Positions 42,796 through 54,807 of a DNA stretch of 64,000 bases are shown piece by piece (the first letter of the stretch is position 1; each line of letters starts with the position of its first letter). The DNA is from Sordariomycetes sp. S80-01Y. Its lineage: Eukaryota > Ascomycota > Sordariomycetes. The notes under the pieces were generated by a model, which saw nothing but the letters and a program-made list of their open reading frames with translations, ran no database searches and was not told the origin of the DNA. The stretch spans positions 1,674,001 to 1,738,000 of the forward strand of contig JAXQJY010000033.1 in assembly GCA_037042185.1 (NCBI GenBank), in the 5' to 3' direction. Made by a program: the position numbers and the translations under genes.

Positions 42796-43810
42796 ATCCT
42801 CATAGTGATACTGCTTCCTGGGACTGAATATAGATTGGGTGTCTGACGGATACCGAAATCAAGTCCTTCAGTTGCAAGTTCGGTGGCTGAGATGAAGGAA
42901 CCTGTGGTGATTTCGCATAAGGAGTCTGAAACCAGGTTGAGCTGGCTTGCCTTACAAGCAGACTGTCTGCTCACCAGCCATGTTCTAGTCCACATAAATC
43001 ACCACAAAAATTGAAGGTGCTTAACTCGCTCGCCGGAAGAAGAATTCCTGAAGTACAAGCGCTTGGGAGACCAGAGGCGCTGTCATCGGCTCGAGTCGTA
43101 TGCGGTGATGTTGGGCGGACGTGACTAGTTGGGCCGAAAAGGGGGCATAGGCCGGCAGCCGTGCATCAGTGCCGAGAATGCAGCCGTCGTCTAGGAGGGA
43201 GCCAGGACCCGGGACAGCGGTCACCGCTACACGAGAGACGCATATGATAGTGAGACAGATCGTTCAAACTTAATCAAGTCCAGTATCTGGCCAGCCTAGG
43301 CTCGCGTCCCAGTCCGAGACCCAGCCAGCAATGGATCGATGATGAAGTCGATGAGCACAGGAGACGAGGCTCTGGGGTCGCTAGACGAGAGGTGCAGCGC
43401 CAAGACACCAATTAGGAGCAATTAATAAAAGAGCCCCTGAAGGAGCAAAGTCCTGTCCCCCGCAACCAACCAGTGTTGATCAACAAAAAATTCCAATTGG
43501 TCTCCAACGCGCCAATCACGGCACCACGAATTTTCTAGCTTGGTTAGCACCAGACATCGCGCCTCTTCACCTGTCCCTCCTCTCCCGTCTCCCCTCGAGT
43601 GTACTGTAGGAGCAGTAGCTGAGCGCGGCAGAGTCTGTGCCGTGTTATTGTGCTACGCTCGGTCGCCATCGTCTGTCGACGCTTCTCTCGTGTAGCTCTT
43701 GGCGCAACTTCGCGTCCTTACTTTCCCCTCGTCGCATTTCTTGCCTCTGTCAAGGCTGGACCAACCCACATATCTATAAAAGGCCGTCGCGACGCGCCTC
43801 ACACGTTAAG
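42796..43810. other. Promoter region of ERG4
   Basis: 1 kb without a supported gene. The last 260 bases are C/T-rich and look like the ERG4 promoter and leader; a TATAAA-containing CTATAAAAG lies at about 43773-43781, some 30 bases before the ATG. Confidence 0.45.
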
Positions 43811-45681
43811 ATGTCAGGTCGATATTCTCTTAGACAAACGCCGAGGTAAGCTTGAGAGACCCTCGTGGTCTGAGTCCTGAGCGTCTGTCTGGACCCCTGA
43901 ACTGGGCCCAACCGGCCAGGGACTCGCGTCACCGAGACACTCTGACTGCCGAAGAACATGGCTGATTTCAACCAGGAAGAAGGAGCCCTTTGATGGCATG
44001 GTAGAGACGCCTACTGCCAAACGTGGTTCCTCGCGCCGCCGCTCCTCTGTTCCTCGATCCTCATCCGCTCGCTCATCACCCGAAGCTGAGCCTGCTCCCG
44101 AAAGAACAACGCGCTCGACTCGACGCCGCACAGCCAAGTTCACCGAAGAAATGGACTCCGAGACCGAGGTCAAGCCTACTGCGGCTGGTCGCAACGGCCA
44201 TGCTAGCAAAAACGTCTCTGGCGCGAAGGCTGCCGTTAAGCAAACCTCTGGCGTTCCTACAGACGTGCATGTTGTCGACGGGTGGAGGCCGGGTCAAGAC
44301 CCCAAGGTCGATTACTCTGGCGAGTTCGAGTTTGGTGGCTCCTTGGGGACATTGGCCTTGATGATTTTCTTCCCTATCCTCATGTGGTACATGTGGATTG
44401 GCGCCACCTACTACGATGGCGGCCTCCCCTGGCCTACCAAGGACCAGACCCTGCTCGAATTTGGCGCTGAGCTCGTAACCCTCGTCTACACCGGCGCTTT
44501 CCCACACGCCAGGGCTTGGGCTTGGTACTGGTCCTATTTCATCTTCGAGGGCGCGCTCTACTGCCTCCTCCCTGGTGTCACCGGCTACGGCAAGCCGCTG
44601 CCTCACGAGGGTGGCAAGCAGCTCCCCTACTTCTGCAACGCTTATGCTAGCTTGTACTTCACCCTGCTTTGTCTCGCTGGTCTCCACTTCTCGGGTATCT
44701 GGCCCCTGTACACCGCCATCGACGAGTTCGGTCCTCTGCTCTCCGTTGCCATCTTCACTGGCTTCATTGTTAGCTTCATCGCCTACTTCTCTTGCCTGTG
44801 GCGCGGTAAGCAGCACCGCATGACCGGTTACCCCATCTACGACTTCTTCATGGGCGCTGAGTTGAACCCTCGCATGTTCGGTATCTTGGACTTCAAGATG
44901 TTCTTCGAGGTCCGCATGCCCTGGTACATCCTCCTCATCCTGTCCCTCGGTGCTGCTGCCCGTCAGTATGAGCAGTACGGCTACGTCTCCGGCGAGGTCG
45001 CCTTCGTTGTCATGGCCCACTACCTTTACGCCAACGCCTGCTCTAAAGGCGAAGAGCTCATCATCACCACCTGGGACATGTACTACGAGAAGTGGGGATT
45101 CATGCTCATCTTCTGGAACTTGGCCGGTGTACCCCTTTCCTACTGCCACTGCACCATCTTCTTGGCCAACCATGACCCGGCTGAGTACCGCTGGAACCGC
45201 TGGGCCCTGGTTGCCTTCTATGCTGCCTACCTTTTCTGGTACTGGGTATGGGACAGCTGCAACAGCCAGAAGAACCGCTTCCGTGCTATGGAGCGTGGCA
45301 AGGTTGTTTGGAGGAAGACTTTCCCTCAGGTCCCTTGGCAGACGGTGGAGAACCCCACTGTCATCGAGACGCCCCAGGGAACTATCCTCGTGGACGGCTG
45401 GTACGGTCTTGCACGCAAGATTCACTACACCGCCGACACCTGGTTCGCCATGTCTTGGGCTTTGATCACGGGCTTCAAGAGCCCCTTCCCGTGGTTCTAC
45501 CCCATCTTCTTTGTGTGCATGATTGCCCACCGCGCGTGGCGCGATATCCACCGCTGCCGCACCAAGTACGGCGACGCCTGGCTTGAGTACGAGCGGCGCG
45601 TGCCCTATCTCTTCATCCCTGTGAGTGCCTTTACATCCGACCAACGTCCAACCTACTGACCCGCATTAGTACGTCATCTAA
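43811..45681 (+). CDS. erg4: C-24(28) sterol reductase Erg4
   Basis: Exons 43811-43845, 43976-45620 and 45670-45681; introns 130 and 49 nt; 563 residues. The last exon adds only YVI and the stop. Erg4 carries out the last step of ergosterol synthesis, NADPH-dependent reduction of the C24(28) double bond, in the ER. Evidence: the family core [20 protein letters not shown], many membrane segments from residue 135 on, [20 protein letters not shown], the CWR/WRD region near the end ([20 protein letters not shown]) and the invariant terminus PYLFIPYVI. Compared with the yeast protein (473 residues) it has a long basic Ser/Arg-rich N-terminal tail of about 125 residues. Delta-14 reductase was considered; the motifs fit Erg4 better. 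Confidence 0.93.
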
Positions 45682-46377
45682 GGAGCCATGTGCTTTGGAT
45701 GCTGGGTGATTATACATGGTTCGATCGACCCGAACCATTTTCATCGTACATATTGATCTACTAGACACGATGCCAATTGTATACGTAATGAGAGTTGTTG
45801 GCAAGATTTAGAAAAGGAGCGAAGGGCGGTCAGTTTGCATCGTTAGGTATCACTATTAATGCATTTGTTCGAAACCCGCTGTACAATAGTCATGGGAGTA
45901 CATTCCATGAAGCAAGATCCACCGTCTCTTGACGTGTGTGATGATGTATCTCATTGCAAAGACCTCAAACAATGCAGAGCCGCGGTGGCTGATATTGCAG
46001 TTGATGCACATGCTTCGCAGGGTGATACAGACCGCCGTGGAAGGACAGTTTGAATGTAGGTAATGCAGGATTGATGAAAGCATAGCTAGAATTCTCTCCT
46101 CGTCCGATTCTATGATGAAAAGCCACTCTCTCCAGGTTGCAACATGCGCGCGTTGTGACTAGTAGTGTACATTCGATCCTCCCATGTAATTACGTGACCT
46201 GCGTCATGGGGTACAGTCGTGCTTCAGCCAGGCCCATCAAAGCTCCGTCGCTGCCCTTGATGTTGTTCTTTCGTCCTTCGCGACACCGGGACCGATTCAT
46301 TCGCGCGAAGCAATACGGCTCGTGGCGGGTAAGATGTTGTCGAGCCGTGTCCCGCGATGCCGTGCGCTACCGCGAAT
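45682..46377. other. Convergent 3' spacer, ERG4 / V-ATPase c
   Basis: About 700 bases between two convergent stop codons. No gene seen. Confidence 0.5.
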
Positions 46378-47228
46378 TTAATCGCAGGTGGCGTTGAGAG
46401 TTGCCTTCGAGTTCATAAGAAGAGCAACAATCAGACCGTAAAGACCTGTTTTCTTGTTAATCGAATACTTCGCCGACGTCTGGCGCAAAAAGACTCACCC
46501 AAGACTTCAGCGAAAATGAGAATGAGAATCATTCCAACGAAGAGACGAGGCTGCTGGGCGGTACCACGGACACCAGCATCACCAACAATACCGATAGCGA
46601 AACCAGCAGCAAGACCAGCGAGACCGACGGAGAGACCGGCACCGAACTGAATGAAACCGGTGTAGAGAGGAAGGTCCTGCTTCAGACCATCGGAAATAAG
46701 GACGGAGACGACGAGACCGTAGATACCAATGATACCAGCCATAATGACTGGAACAATGTCTGCACGAGGTTAGCGGGCGCGGTCTGTCGCGTGTTGGGGC
46801 ACCGTACTCTTGACGATCAAATCGGGACGGAGGACACCCATGGCAGCGATACCGACACCAGACTTGGCGGTACCATAAGAGGCACCCAGGCAGGTGAAGA
46901 CGATAGCGCAGGTGCAGCCCATAGCACCAAAGAAGGGCTATAACATGTTAGCATCGAGTCTAGAGACATTCGGATATGTTGATGTCGTGGCCTCGGGAGG
47001 TAGGTCACGGGGTGACGTCGATGGGCGGCAGACGACGGGGGCGACTAACCGCGTAGACGGGGCTGCGTGCGCATTCATGTTAGCTTTAGTTGAGCTTGGA
47101 AACGTATCAGGAGCATCGGGTCACGGAGCTGGAAAGCAGTTGAAGATGGGGACAGCTCCAAATGATGCCCCCCTAGCTCGATGACGCCGGTAGGGAGGCG
47201 CGCTGACGTACCAGTATTCGGACACCAT
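46378..47228 (-). CDS. vma3: V-type ATPase proteolipid subunit c
   Basis: Five exons: 47228-47212, 47062-47050 (13 nt), 46937-46808, 46759-46499, 46445-46378; introns 149, 112, 48 and 53 nt; 162 residues. It forms the rotating c-ring of the vacuolar proton pump. The rebuilt N-terminus is [22 protein letters not shown], with CPVYA coming from the microexon. Four membrane segments follow, with [59 protein letters not shown] and the final helix [20 protein letters not shown] carrying the proton-binding Glu138. The C-terminus NATCD is longer by one residue than in many relatives. The length and motifs fit subunit c (Vma3) rather than c' or c''. Confidence 0.95.
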
Positions 47229-47802
47229 TGTGACGGTATTGAAGCTGTCTCAGTGGGAGAGAAAGAAATGCGTTTCAGAGGAGAAGGCGACAGAGATCGG
47301 AAAGAGCAGCGATACTGGCAGGGAAAGCCTCGGTGGTGGGAGCTTGGTCGGGGCCGTTGGTGGAGGATGAGGTTTGCTATGTTCAGGTCACGGTTCCAGG
47401 TTGGCGTTCTGGTTGGCGGAAGGTTTTGCTAGGAGTGGCTGGCATGGAGAGGAGGAAGGGGCGCTTTGTTACATAAGCCGGGACAGGGAACAACGATGGC
47501 CCGAACATCTCCCTCCAGGACATTCACTGACAAAATAATATCAATAATCCAGTGGGAAAGCTGCAAACCTTTTTTTGAATGCTACCCTTGAGGCCCCACT
47601 ACGCATCCCGCCGAATTTGGGTTTTTGGGAAATATTTCTCGGGCGCGGCTTTCAAAACTCACTCCAGAACCAAACCGCCAAAATTTCTTTCGCAAGCCAC
47701 ATTCGCGCAATACTTGGGGCGAGCCAACGCAAGGAACCCTGAGGTGATAAAGAGAAACTTCTGCATCAACGATTTTCGTATATCAACTCCCGAGCCGCAG
47801 AC
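47229..47802. promoter_or_regulatory. Bidirectional promoter, V-ATPase c / SNU13
   Basis: 574 bases between two divergent, presumably highly expressed housekeeping genes. No coding region seen. Individual elements were not resolved. Confidence 0.6.
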
Positions 47803-48289
47803 ATGTCTGACTCCGCTGGTACGTTCCACAAACCTGCCCTACGAGGAACCCCCCCGACTGATCTCGATATAGCCTGGCCTTTGGCTGACGCCAAGTTGGA
47901 GCAAGAGCTCTTGGATCTCGTCCAGTCCGCTACCCGTACGTAAACCCCTGTTCACCAACGACTGAGGCCAGCAGAATACTGACGAAGCAACAGACGCCCG
48001 TCAGCTCAAGAAGGGAGCCAACGAGGCCACGAAGACGCTGAACCGTGGTGTATCCGAGCTCGTCATCCTCGCCGCCGACACCCAGCCTCTCGCGATTGTA
48101 CTCCACGTCCCACTTCTGTCGGAAGACAAGAACGTCCCCTACGTGTACGTGAGCAGCAAGATGCACCTCGGCCGCGCCTGTGGCGTCAGCCGCCCTGTCA
48201 TCGCTGCTAGCATCACCAGCAATGAGGGCAGTGAGCTCTCTGGCCAGATCCGTGCTATGCGTGACAAGGTCGAGCGCCTTGCCATCTAA
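47803..48289 (+). CDS. snu13: Snu13 / 15.5K RNA-binding protein (L7Ae family)
   Basis: Exons 47803-47818, 47873-47935 and 47994-48289; introns 54 and 58 nt; 124 residues. Snu13 binds kink-turns in U4 snRNA and in box C/D snoRNAs, so it serves both the U4/U6.U5 tri-snRNP and rRNA methylation. Evidence: joins give [19 protein letters not shown] and [20 protein letters not shown]; the RNA-binding [14 protein letters not shown] loop, [40 protein letters not shown] and the terminal helix are all present. Length is standard. NHP2 is excluded by the short N-terminus and by the [10 protein letters not shown] segment. Confidence 0.96.
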
Positions 48290-49126
48290 ACAGTTGCGAA
48301 ATCCCCTGGTAATAGGGAGGTAATGGGGGTGATTCTTGGTGGTGCTACGGGCAACGCGGTACTTGCAAAGATTGCGACGGCACTCTGGTGGAAACATCAA
48401 GACTCATGGCGCACAATCTAGGCAAAGCATGTAATGGATAATGGCAGCTGTCTCCGCTCTGTTTCTGTTGCAGATAAGAATAATGGATAAATGTCTTCCC
48501 CTACAATGAGCTGCCCCGCGCTCTTCATAAATGTCGAATACTTATCGAATTGCGTGAGATTCGTAAGCCGATGGAATGGCTAGTAGACTGGGAGCTGCCG
48601 GCGCAAGTGACTACAACTTTGGTACGACGATCAAATCGTTGTTGACGAGGCATTTGACCAATGAAGGCCACTAAGTAGTACATGTACTCAGTAGTTGCTC
48701 AATAGCCCATGACCCATGAGCAATTGAGAGGAGCCACAAGTCCAATCCTGCAGAATCGCGAAATATACAGGACAGCTTATGCTTAGGTCTTTGGGGATGA
48801 GAAGGTTGTTGAAATCGCGGAAAACCACAACGTGGGCTGATGTTGGAGTGTCTGATAGGCGCTCGATGGATCGACGATGACGTTCGTTGGCTACATTACC
48901 ACCATGATGGGACTAACCAGCGCCGCTAACCAGAGCTCACCACCACGAAGGCACGACTGTGATTAAGCGCGCTCTCCTCACCATTTCCACAAGCCACATT
49001 CTTTGCCCTTTTGACTTCGTTATGAAGTTGCCAAAGCTTACAACAGCCTTTTGGACTCGTCGCAACGTTGCTTAGAGTCAGAGCGTCTTGTGGTCATCGG
49101 CAGACCCCGCCAATCCCAGCGACACG
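48290..49126. other. Spacer upstream of Sac phosphatase gene
   Basis: About 840 bases with the 3' flank of SNU13 and the promoter of the next gene. Nothing else supported. Confidence 0.5.
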
Positions 49127-52094
49127 ATGCCAGGGATTGCTCGAAAGATCTTGATCTGCGCAGCGGTCGACGGGTTAGTTATCCAACCTCTTTCAACAAA
49201 AGGGCAGCGACCGTTCCACCCCCTGTCCATCAACTATGGCGAAGCTTCTGTCTCGCCAGGGTCGCAGGGCAATTCGGCAGCTGAGCCAAATGAGGACGAC
49301 GCTTCGTTCGAAGCATTTGGCATCATTGGTAATTCAACCATCATGTGCTAGAGAGAACGGTCTAACTGACACACATGACAGGTCTCGTAACCGTCGCGCG
49401 ATTGAGCTACCTCATCAGTATTACCCGGCGCCAGCAGGTCGCTCAGATCTTCGGATCCCCCGTCTACGTGGTCACTGAGGTCGCTGTGACTCCATGCTCA
49501 TCAAGGCTGGAAGCTGAAGATTCAATCCGCACGACCAATGCTCACCTGGAGAGATGTAATGCACCCAATACCGTAAGCGAGGACAGCGAGGCTTCGGATG
49601 ATGCGGCCTCGCCTCGCATCAGCATTGGGGATGAAGTCGAGGATGCTGCAGTGGCCGAAGATGACTCAAAGATTGCCTCACCTCGCAGTAGTGTTGCAGA
49701 GGATGTCATGAAAAGGAGAGGCAGCTACGGCAGATTCGCCCAAAGCTGGTTCAGCCGCAGTGGCTGGACACAGGGCCAGCAGAGGACCCTGGGGATGAGC
49801 AACTCGCCAACGCTATCTCCCACCAAGATTCAAGACAAGGGGATGACTACGGAGGAGGCTCTGCCCAAACATGACGACAAAGTCTCGGCTGAGGTTCCAG
49901 ACCTGCTACCCAAGCTATTGCGGACTCTTCAGGTATTCTTTGGCTCGTCCCGAAGCTTTTTCTTCTCCTACGATTTCGATCTTACTCGAAACTTGGAAAA
50001 GAGAATAGCTTTTCCTAAAAAGGATGACCCTCTGCACATCCAGGCCGACAGTATCTTCTTCTGGAACCGAAATCTGTTGCAGCCCTTCACAAACGCGGGA
50101 CATGAGGCAGTGGCATTGCCTGTGATGCAAGGCTTCATTGGGCAGCGTACATTCACTGTTGATGGAAGCCCTCCGCAGTCAGACCAAGCTGGGAGGGACT
50201 CTGTGGAGATGTGTAATCTGTCTCCTTCAGAGGCAACGACACCGACGGTCGAGAAAACCCAACAGTTGCTGGAGCGCCGAGCATCCGAGAAGAGCTACAC
50301 CATCACTCTCGTATCGCGTCGATCAACTAAGAGGGCAGGCCTGCGATACCTGCGACGGGGAATCAACCAAGATGGATTTGTTGCCAACATGGTTGAAACA
50401 GAGCAGCTGTTGGCTCCCTCGGATTATGACGGTTCCTCGAAGGTACACTCTTTCCTGCAGATCAGGGGAAGCATCCCCCTTTTCTTTTCCCAATCGCCAT
50501 ACGCTATTAAGCCTGTTCCGGTTCTGCAATATTCAGACGAGACGAACCGCCAAGCAGCACAGAAACATTTCGAGAGACTGAAGAGGAGTTATGGCTCAGT
50601 CTTGGCTGTCAATCTAGTCGAGAAGCATGGCGTTGAGTCAAAGATCGGCAACCGTTACGAGAATACCATCGAATACCTGAATAGGCTAACGACGAACTCC
50701 GAGGAAGCCCAAAATCACAATGAGGAGACCCAAAACAGTCTAATTGCTTTCGAGTGGTTTGACTTTCACCAAGCGTGTAGGGGAATGAAGTTCGAGAATG
50801 TGAGCCTTCTCCTTACCAATGTGAAAGATCGGTTAGAGAGTTTTGGTAGCACGGCCATGCAGGGGGACAAGATTCTTAAGACACAGAAGGGCATCGTGCG
50901 TACGAATTGCATGGATTGCTTGGATCGTACAAACGTATGCCAAAGCTCATTCGCCAGGCATATGCTGGAGATTCAACTGAAATCAGAGGGGTTTGACATG
51001 AGCCAGCAAGTCGACCAGGAGACGGCATGGTTCAACACCCTGTGGGCGGACAACGGCGATGCAGTATCCAAGCAATATGCGTCGACTGCTGCGATGAAGG
51101 GTGACTACACGCGAACAAGGAAGAGAGACTACCGCGGTGCTCTGAACGACTTCAGTCTGTCATTGGCACGTTTTTATAGCGGGTAAGATGCATTATTCAC
51201 CCCCTGTCGCCAGGTACGGTATTAACAAAGAACAGAATGGTCAACGACTATTTCAGTCAAACTGCGATCGACTTCCTTCTTGGCAACGTTAGCGAAAAAG
51301 TTTTCGAAGAGTTCGAAGCAGACATGATGACCAAGGACCCCGCTATTTCTGTCACGAAAATGAGACAGCAGGCGGTAGAACTTTGCCAAAGGCGTGTCAT
51401 CGAAGATGACAAGGAGGAGTTCCACGGCGGATGGGCTCTTCTGAGTCCAAATATCTCTGACACGATCAAGTCCTTTCCCATGGAAGAGGTCGTTCTCCTA
51501 CTCACGGATGCCGCCATCTATCTCTGCAGATTTGACTGGGATATGGACAAGGTATCCTCTTTTGAGCGAGTCGATCTGGCCAGTGTGACTGGTATCAAGC
51601 TCGGCACCTACATCACGTCTACGATTTCACCCTCTCATATTGACCCTGATCGTAATCAGGGTTTTGTCGTCACCTACCAGCCTGGCAAGAATGACATCCA
51701 GAGGACGAATACCCGCACATTCTCCAGCGTCGGCGGCATTGCGCCCAAGAAAGACCCTAACGCGGACAAAGCCAGTAGCCGTCCTTCAAGCTTTGCCGAC
51801 TTCTTCACTGCCAAGCCCAAAACGCCGCCGATGAAGAGGCTTGCTTTCAAGGCCCCGTACATCAACTCATCAACAGCAGTAAGTGGCTCGCCGCAGCAAT
51901 CAGAACTGCAGCAGATAGCCACCATCTGTGCGGAGATCGAGCGTTTGACATTGGACAGCCGACTGTTCAAGAGTGGTGAAGAAAAGAAGGACATAATCGA
52001 AAGAGGAGACATTATTTCGCTGGAGGAGGCCAAGAAGAACACAGGCTTTATGGAGCAACTGGGACATTCGATCAAGAAATTAGTGTGGGCGTGA
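49127..52094 (+). CDS. Sac/hSac2-domain phosphoinositide phosphatase
   Basis: Exons 49127-49328, 49382-51182 and 51236-52094; two 53-nt introns; 953 residues. The start MPGIARKILICAAVDG is the first ATG of a plausible N-terminal beta strand. Residues about 1-620 form an interrupted Sac domain; a disordered acidic/Ser-rich insertion covers about 110-230. The catalytic motif is RTNCMDCLDRTN (CX5RT) with Cys577, preceded by RGSIPLFFSQ. A hSac2 homology domain follows (residues about 700-800: GGWALLSPNISDTIKSFPME onward). This architecture matches INPP5F/Sac2-type enzymes, which remove the 4-phosphate from PI(4)P on endosomes in animals; the substrate here is inferred. The C-terminal 150 residues are largely disordered. 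The stop is 70 bases from that of the convergent BMT6. Confidence 0.9.
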
Positions 52095-52164
52095 AACTAC
52101 CACAACGCGTTGAAGGATTCATAACGACATACGTAGGCGGCATAACAGGAAGAGCCTTTATTCA

Positions 52165-53256
52165 TCATGAACTCCTATTTATCCGATACGTATGCATTTG
52201 GTATCTCATGTTCTCCAGCTGCATGGGGTAACTCAGTCCTTCTGAGAGGCGAAACCATACTGAGTCGTCACTCTCCAGCTTTTCCCAAGCGTAGTTCTCT
52301 GCCTTGTTTTCAAGAAGAGTGTGATCTAGTAACCAGTGCATGGGGTATTTCTTCTTCTCCTTACCCAGAGCTGTCTCTGAATAGCTTCCCGGGCTGTCAA
52401 GCACGAGCAATAAACTCCCATCTGCCAGAATCTCTCCTAGGTTCTTTAGGAAGCTGGTCGTCTTCCCAATGCCGCCGTTAGAGTAAAGCTCGTTCAACGT
52501 AAACAAAATTGAGACAAGACACTTTGTCTCTCCTATTGACTCCTGGAGTTGTTGCTTGTCAATATTCAAGATATCCTTTTGCTGAAAATCTACCATGAGC
52601 TGGGCGGGCTGTATGAGGGCTTCGTTGGCCGCTTTCCTCGCTTCGGAAGCGTACTGTGATATCGGCGCCGGGGTCGTAATGGCGTTCTGCAATAGTGTGG
52701 TGACCGGTTCCCACGGAGCTGAGTCCAGCAGCGTGAGGGCGCCGTTGATAGAATTCCGGGAGAGGAAGGATGAGAAGGCGACGTGTTCAGCTGCGCAACC
52801 CCCCAAAGCAACCATCTTCAACTTCCTCTTGGGGGGTCTTTCTTCCGCTTCCTGTACGTCTCCCCCCTGGACTTCTAAATCGTTGCCCTTCTCTTCACTA
52901 GCGCCCAGGTCTTCAGAAATCTCAAGCTCTGTCAACTCATCCTTCAGCCCCTCCAACACAGCCGCGTAGCACAACGCTCGCGGAGGGCTCCATCTCGCGG
53001 CGTACGCCTCCAGATAATCCTCCCGACCAAACGCCGCCGCGAAGTCGCGGTTAAAGAGGGCAGTCTTGATCTCTTGCAAAAGCGTCGGGAAAGACTCCGA
53101 GCTGAGGACTGAAGAAAAGGCTGTGCTGAATACCGAAAGCAAGACTTGCTGATGGGTGCTAGGGAGGCTTGGCGCAGTGGATGACTGAGGCTGGGGTCGT
53201 GACCGCGGCTTGGTGGAAGCTTTGGGCGTCTTCTTCTGGACGGTCTTTTTGACCAT
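52165..53256 (-). CDS. bmt6: 25S rRNA (uridine-N3) methyltransferase Bmt6-like
   Basis: Intronless, 363 residues from the ATG at 53256; the frame runs 24 bases further only through a TTG. It belongs to the family of yeast Bmt6, which makes one of the two m3U sites of 25S rRNA in the nucleolus. Evidence: the basic leader MVKKTVQKKTPKASTKPRSR, the marker YAARWSPPRALCYAAVLEG, the SAM-binding strand LKMVALGGCAAEHVAF (near residue 150), FTLNELYSNGGIGKTTSFL, a strand LLLVLDSPGSYSE and the C-terminal YPMHWLLDHTLLE and LENMRYQMHTYRI. Acidic spacer residues (EEKGNDLEVQGGDVQEAEE) separate leader and core. Assignment rests on remembered family motifs. Confidence 0.82.
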   Translation of the reverse strand: MVKKTVQKKTPKASTKPRSRPQPQSSTAPSLPSTHQQVLLSVFSTAFSSVLSSESFPTLLQEIKTALFNRDFAAAFGREDYLEAYAARWSPPRALCYAAVLEGLKDELTELEISEDLGASEEKGNDLEVQGGDVQEAEERPPKRKLKMVALGGCAAEHVAFSSFLSRNSINGALTLLDSAPWEPVTTLLQNAITTPAPISQYASEARKAANEALIQPAQLMVDFQQKDILNIDKQQLQESIGETKCLVSILFTLNELYSNGGIGKTTSFLKNLGEILADGSLLLVLDSPGSYSETALGKEKKKYPMHWLLDHTLLENKAENYAWEKLESDDSVWFRLSEGLSYPMQLENMRYQMHTYRINRSS

Positions 53257-54807
53257 GCTGGCGGGGCAATGGCGTACCAAAGTTAGCCGATGGATGTGGT
53301 CCTGGAATACCAGGGCTAGTATTGTTGTGCCTAAACAGGCGAGGCGCGGCGCGTGAAGGGTTCTAGTGCTGAGGTGGTGGGTGCCGGGTGAAAAGTCGGG
53401 CGAGGTTCGATGTCAAAGTGCGGAACCCCGAAAAGGGAAATTCCAGCGCCTAGTGCGGTGGTTGAATTCAGATGTTGGAAACGGTTAAAGACAGCTAGAC
53501 CCCTGGTTACAAATAATTACAATGAACTGCTAGAGTTACGCCTGTCATACGAGCGTCCGGTGATCAGAGCATTGAGATAAATAACACAGCCCATTCGTCT
53601 CACAAGCACCAAGTCCACGTCCAGTCACCGGGACAAATAAGCAAGCTACAGTCAGGTCTCAAGGTCTCAACATTCCACACACGTGGGGGGCTTGGGAGGC
53701 TTTCAACTTCTCTAGCCGCAGCAGGGCCAACCAAGCAATCGCGGAAGCTAATCAAGCAATTACGGAAAAGCTTCGAAGAGCCGGGGTACAGTAGACTGCG
53801 CTCGCAATAGGCATCGCCCGATAGGCGCGGTTAAATTCAAAGCACAACCCTTCTTGCAGACCACCGCCGTATCCGGAGATGTCTTTTTGTTTCACAGGTT
53901 GCTGGAGGGTACGGACCACAGTGGCCCGGGGAGTTCGGAGCAGGATCGGGGGTTATGCCGCGCTCTCAGCCAAGGCCGTCGGGGCCGTCTCGCCTTCGTC
54001 TCTGTCGAGAAGTGCGAGACGAGGGGGGCGGATATATTTCCCGCAGACTACCTTAGCTCAGATGAATAGGCAGTGAGCGACCTTGACGGAGGGACGACGG
54101 GAGGGGGGGGTTAAAAGCCGCAGAATCGACAGCTTCAAGCCCGCCTGAGGTTTGGGAGCTGTGGCCGGTAGCGAACAGACGTCATTGTCGAGTTAAAGGC
54201 AGCACAGAGCGGAAGAATTTTTCTCTGTTATGACGGAATCGTGGAGCTCGTCTGGAGCTCTGAATCGCAGCATTGCGTCAGGGTAGCAGAGATTTTGCCT
54301 CATGGCCAGTGACGCTTCAATGGCAGCACAGGTATCGCGTCTTGGTGGGGGGAGTTTGACGGGCGAAAGTGGACGACCCGCTTTTCCGGCATGTCGAGTC
54401 GCGTCTCAGGCTGAGGGCGTCCCCATCAAGCGCTGCTTCACGATAATGGCCCTGCACTGGACACTGGCAGAGCACGCTGGCACCGCACCGCACCGCAGTT
54501 GCGCTTCAGCCATCCAATGCGGGCCGCCGTGAGGTCTCTTCGTGGGACTCCCGCCCTGGTCGCCCCGGCTGCGGCTGCGGCGACGAAGTTAATGCCCAGG
54601 CTCCCGGCGAACTTTTCCAGTTGCTGTGGTGGCTGCCAGCGGGAGAGCCGTTGCTGCCAGTGCCACTTGCAGCTGCAGTCTCGGTGCCCCTCCTTGACTT
54701 TAACTTCCTCCCATATCTCGCCCACCTCTCGAGTCTTCCCTTTTCCATCATCACTCCCCCGATCCCTCTTCTATTCCACCACAAGATCCAGACTCAATAC
54801 CGCAATC
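53257..54807. other. Divergent spacer, BMT6 / transketolase
   Basis: 1.55 kb with the promoters of both genes. The last 250 bases are C/T-rich, as expected for a strongly expressed glycolytic-type fungal promoter. A short CACCG/CACCGCA repeat lies near 54481-54498. No coding region supported. Confidence 0.5.

Noticed and set aside
44076-45644. 522-codon open frame antisense to ERG4
   Set aside because: It mirrors the strong codon bias of ERG4 and has no recognisable motifs; the sense protein is clear.
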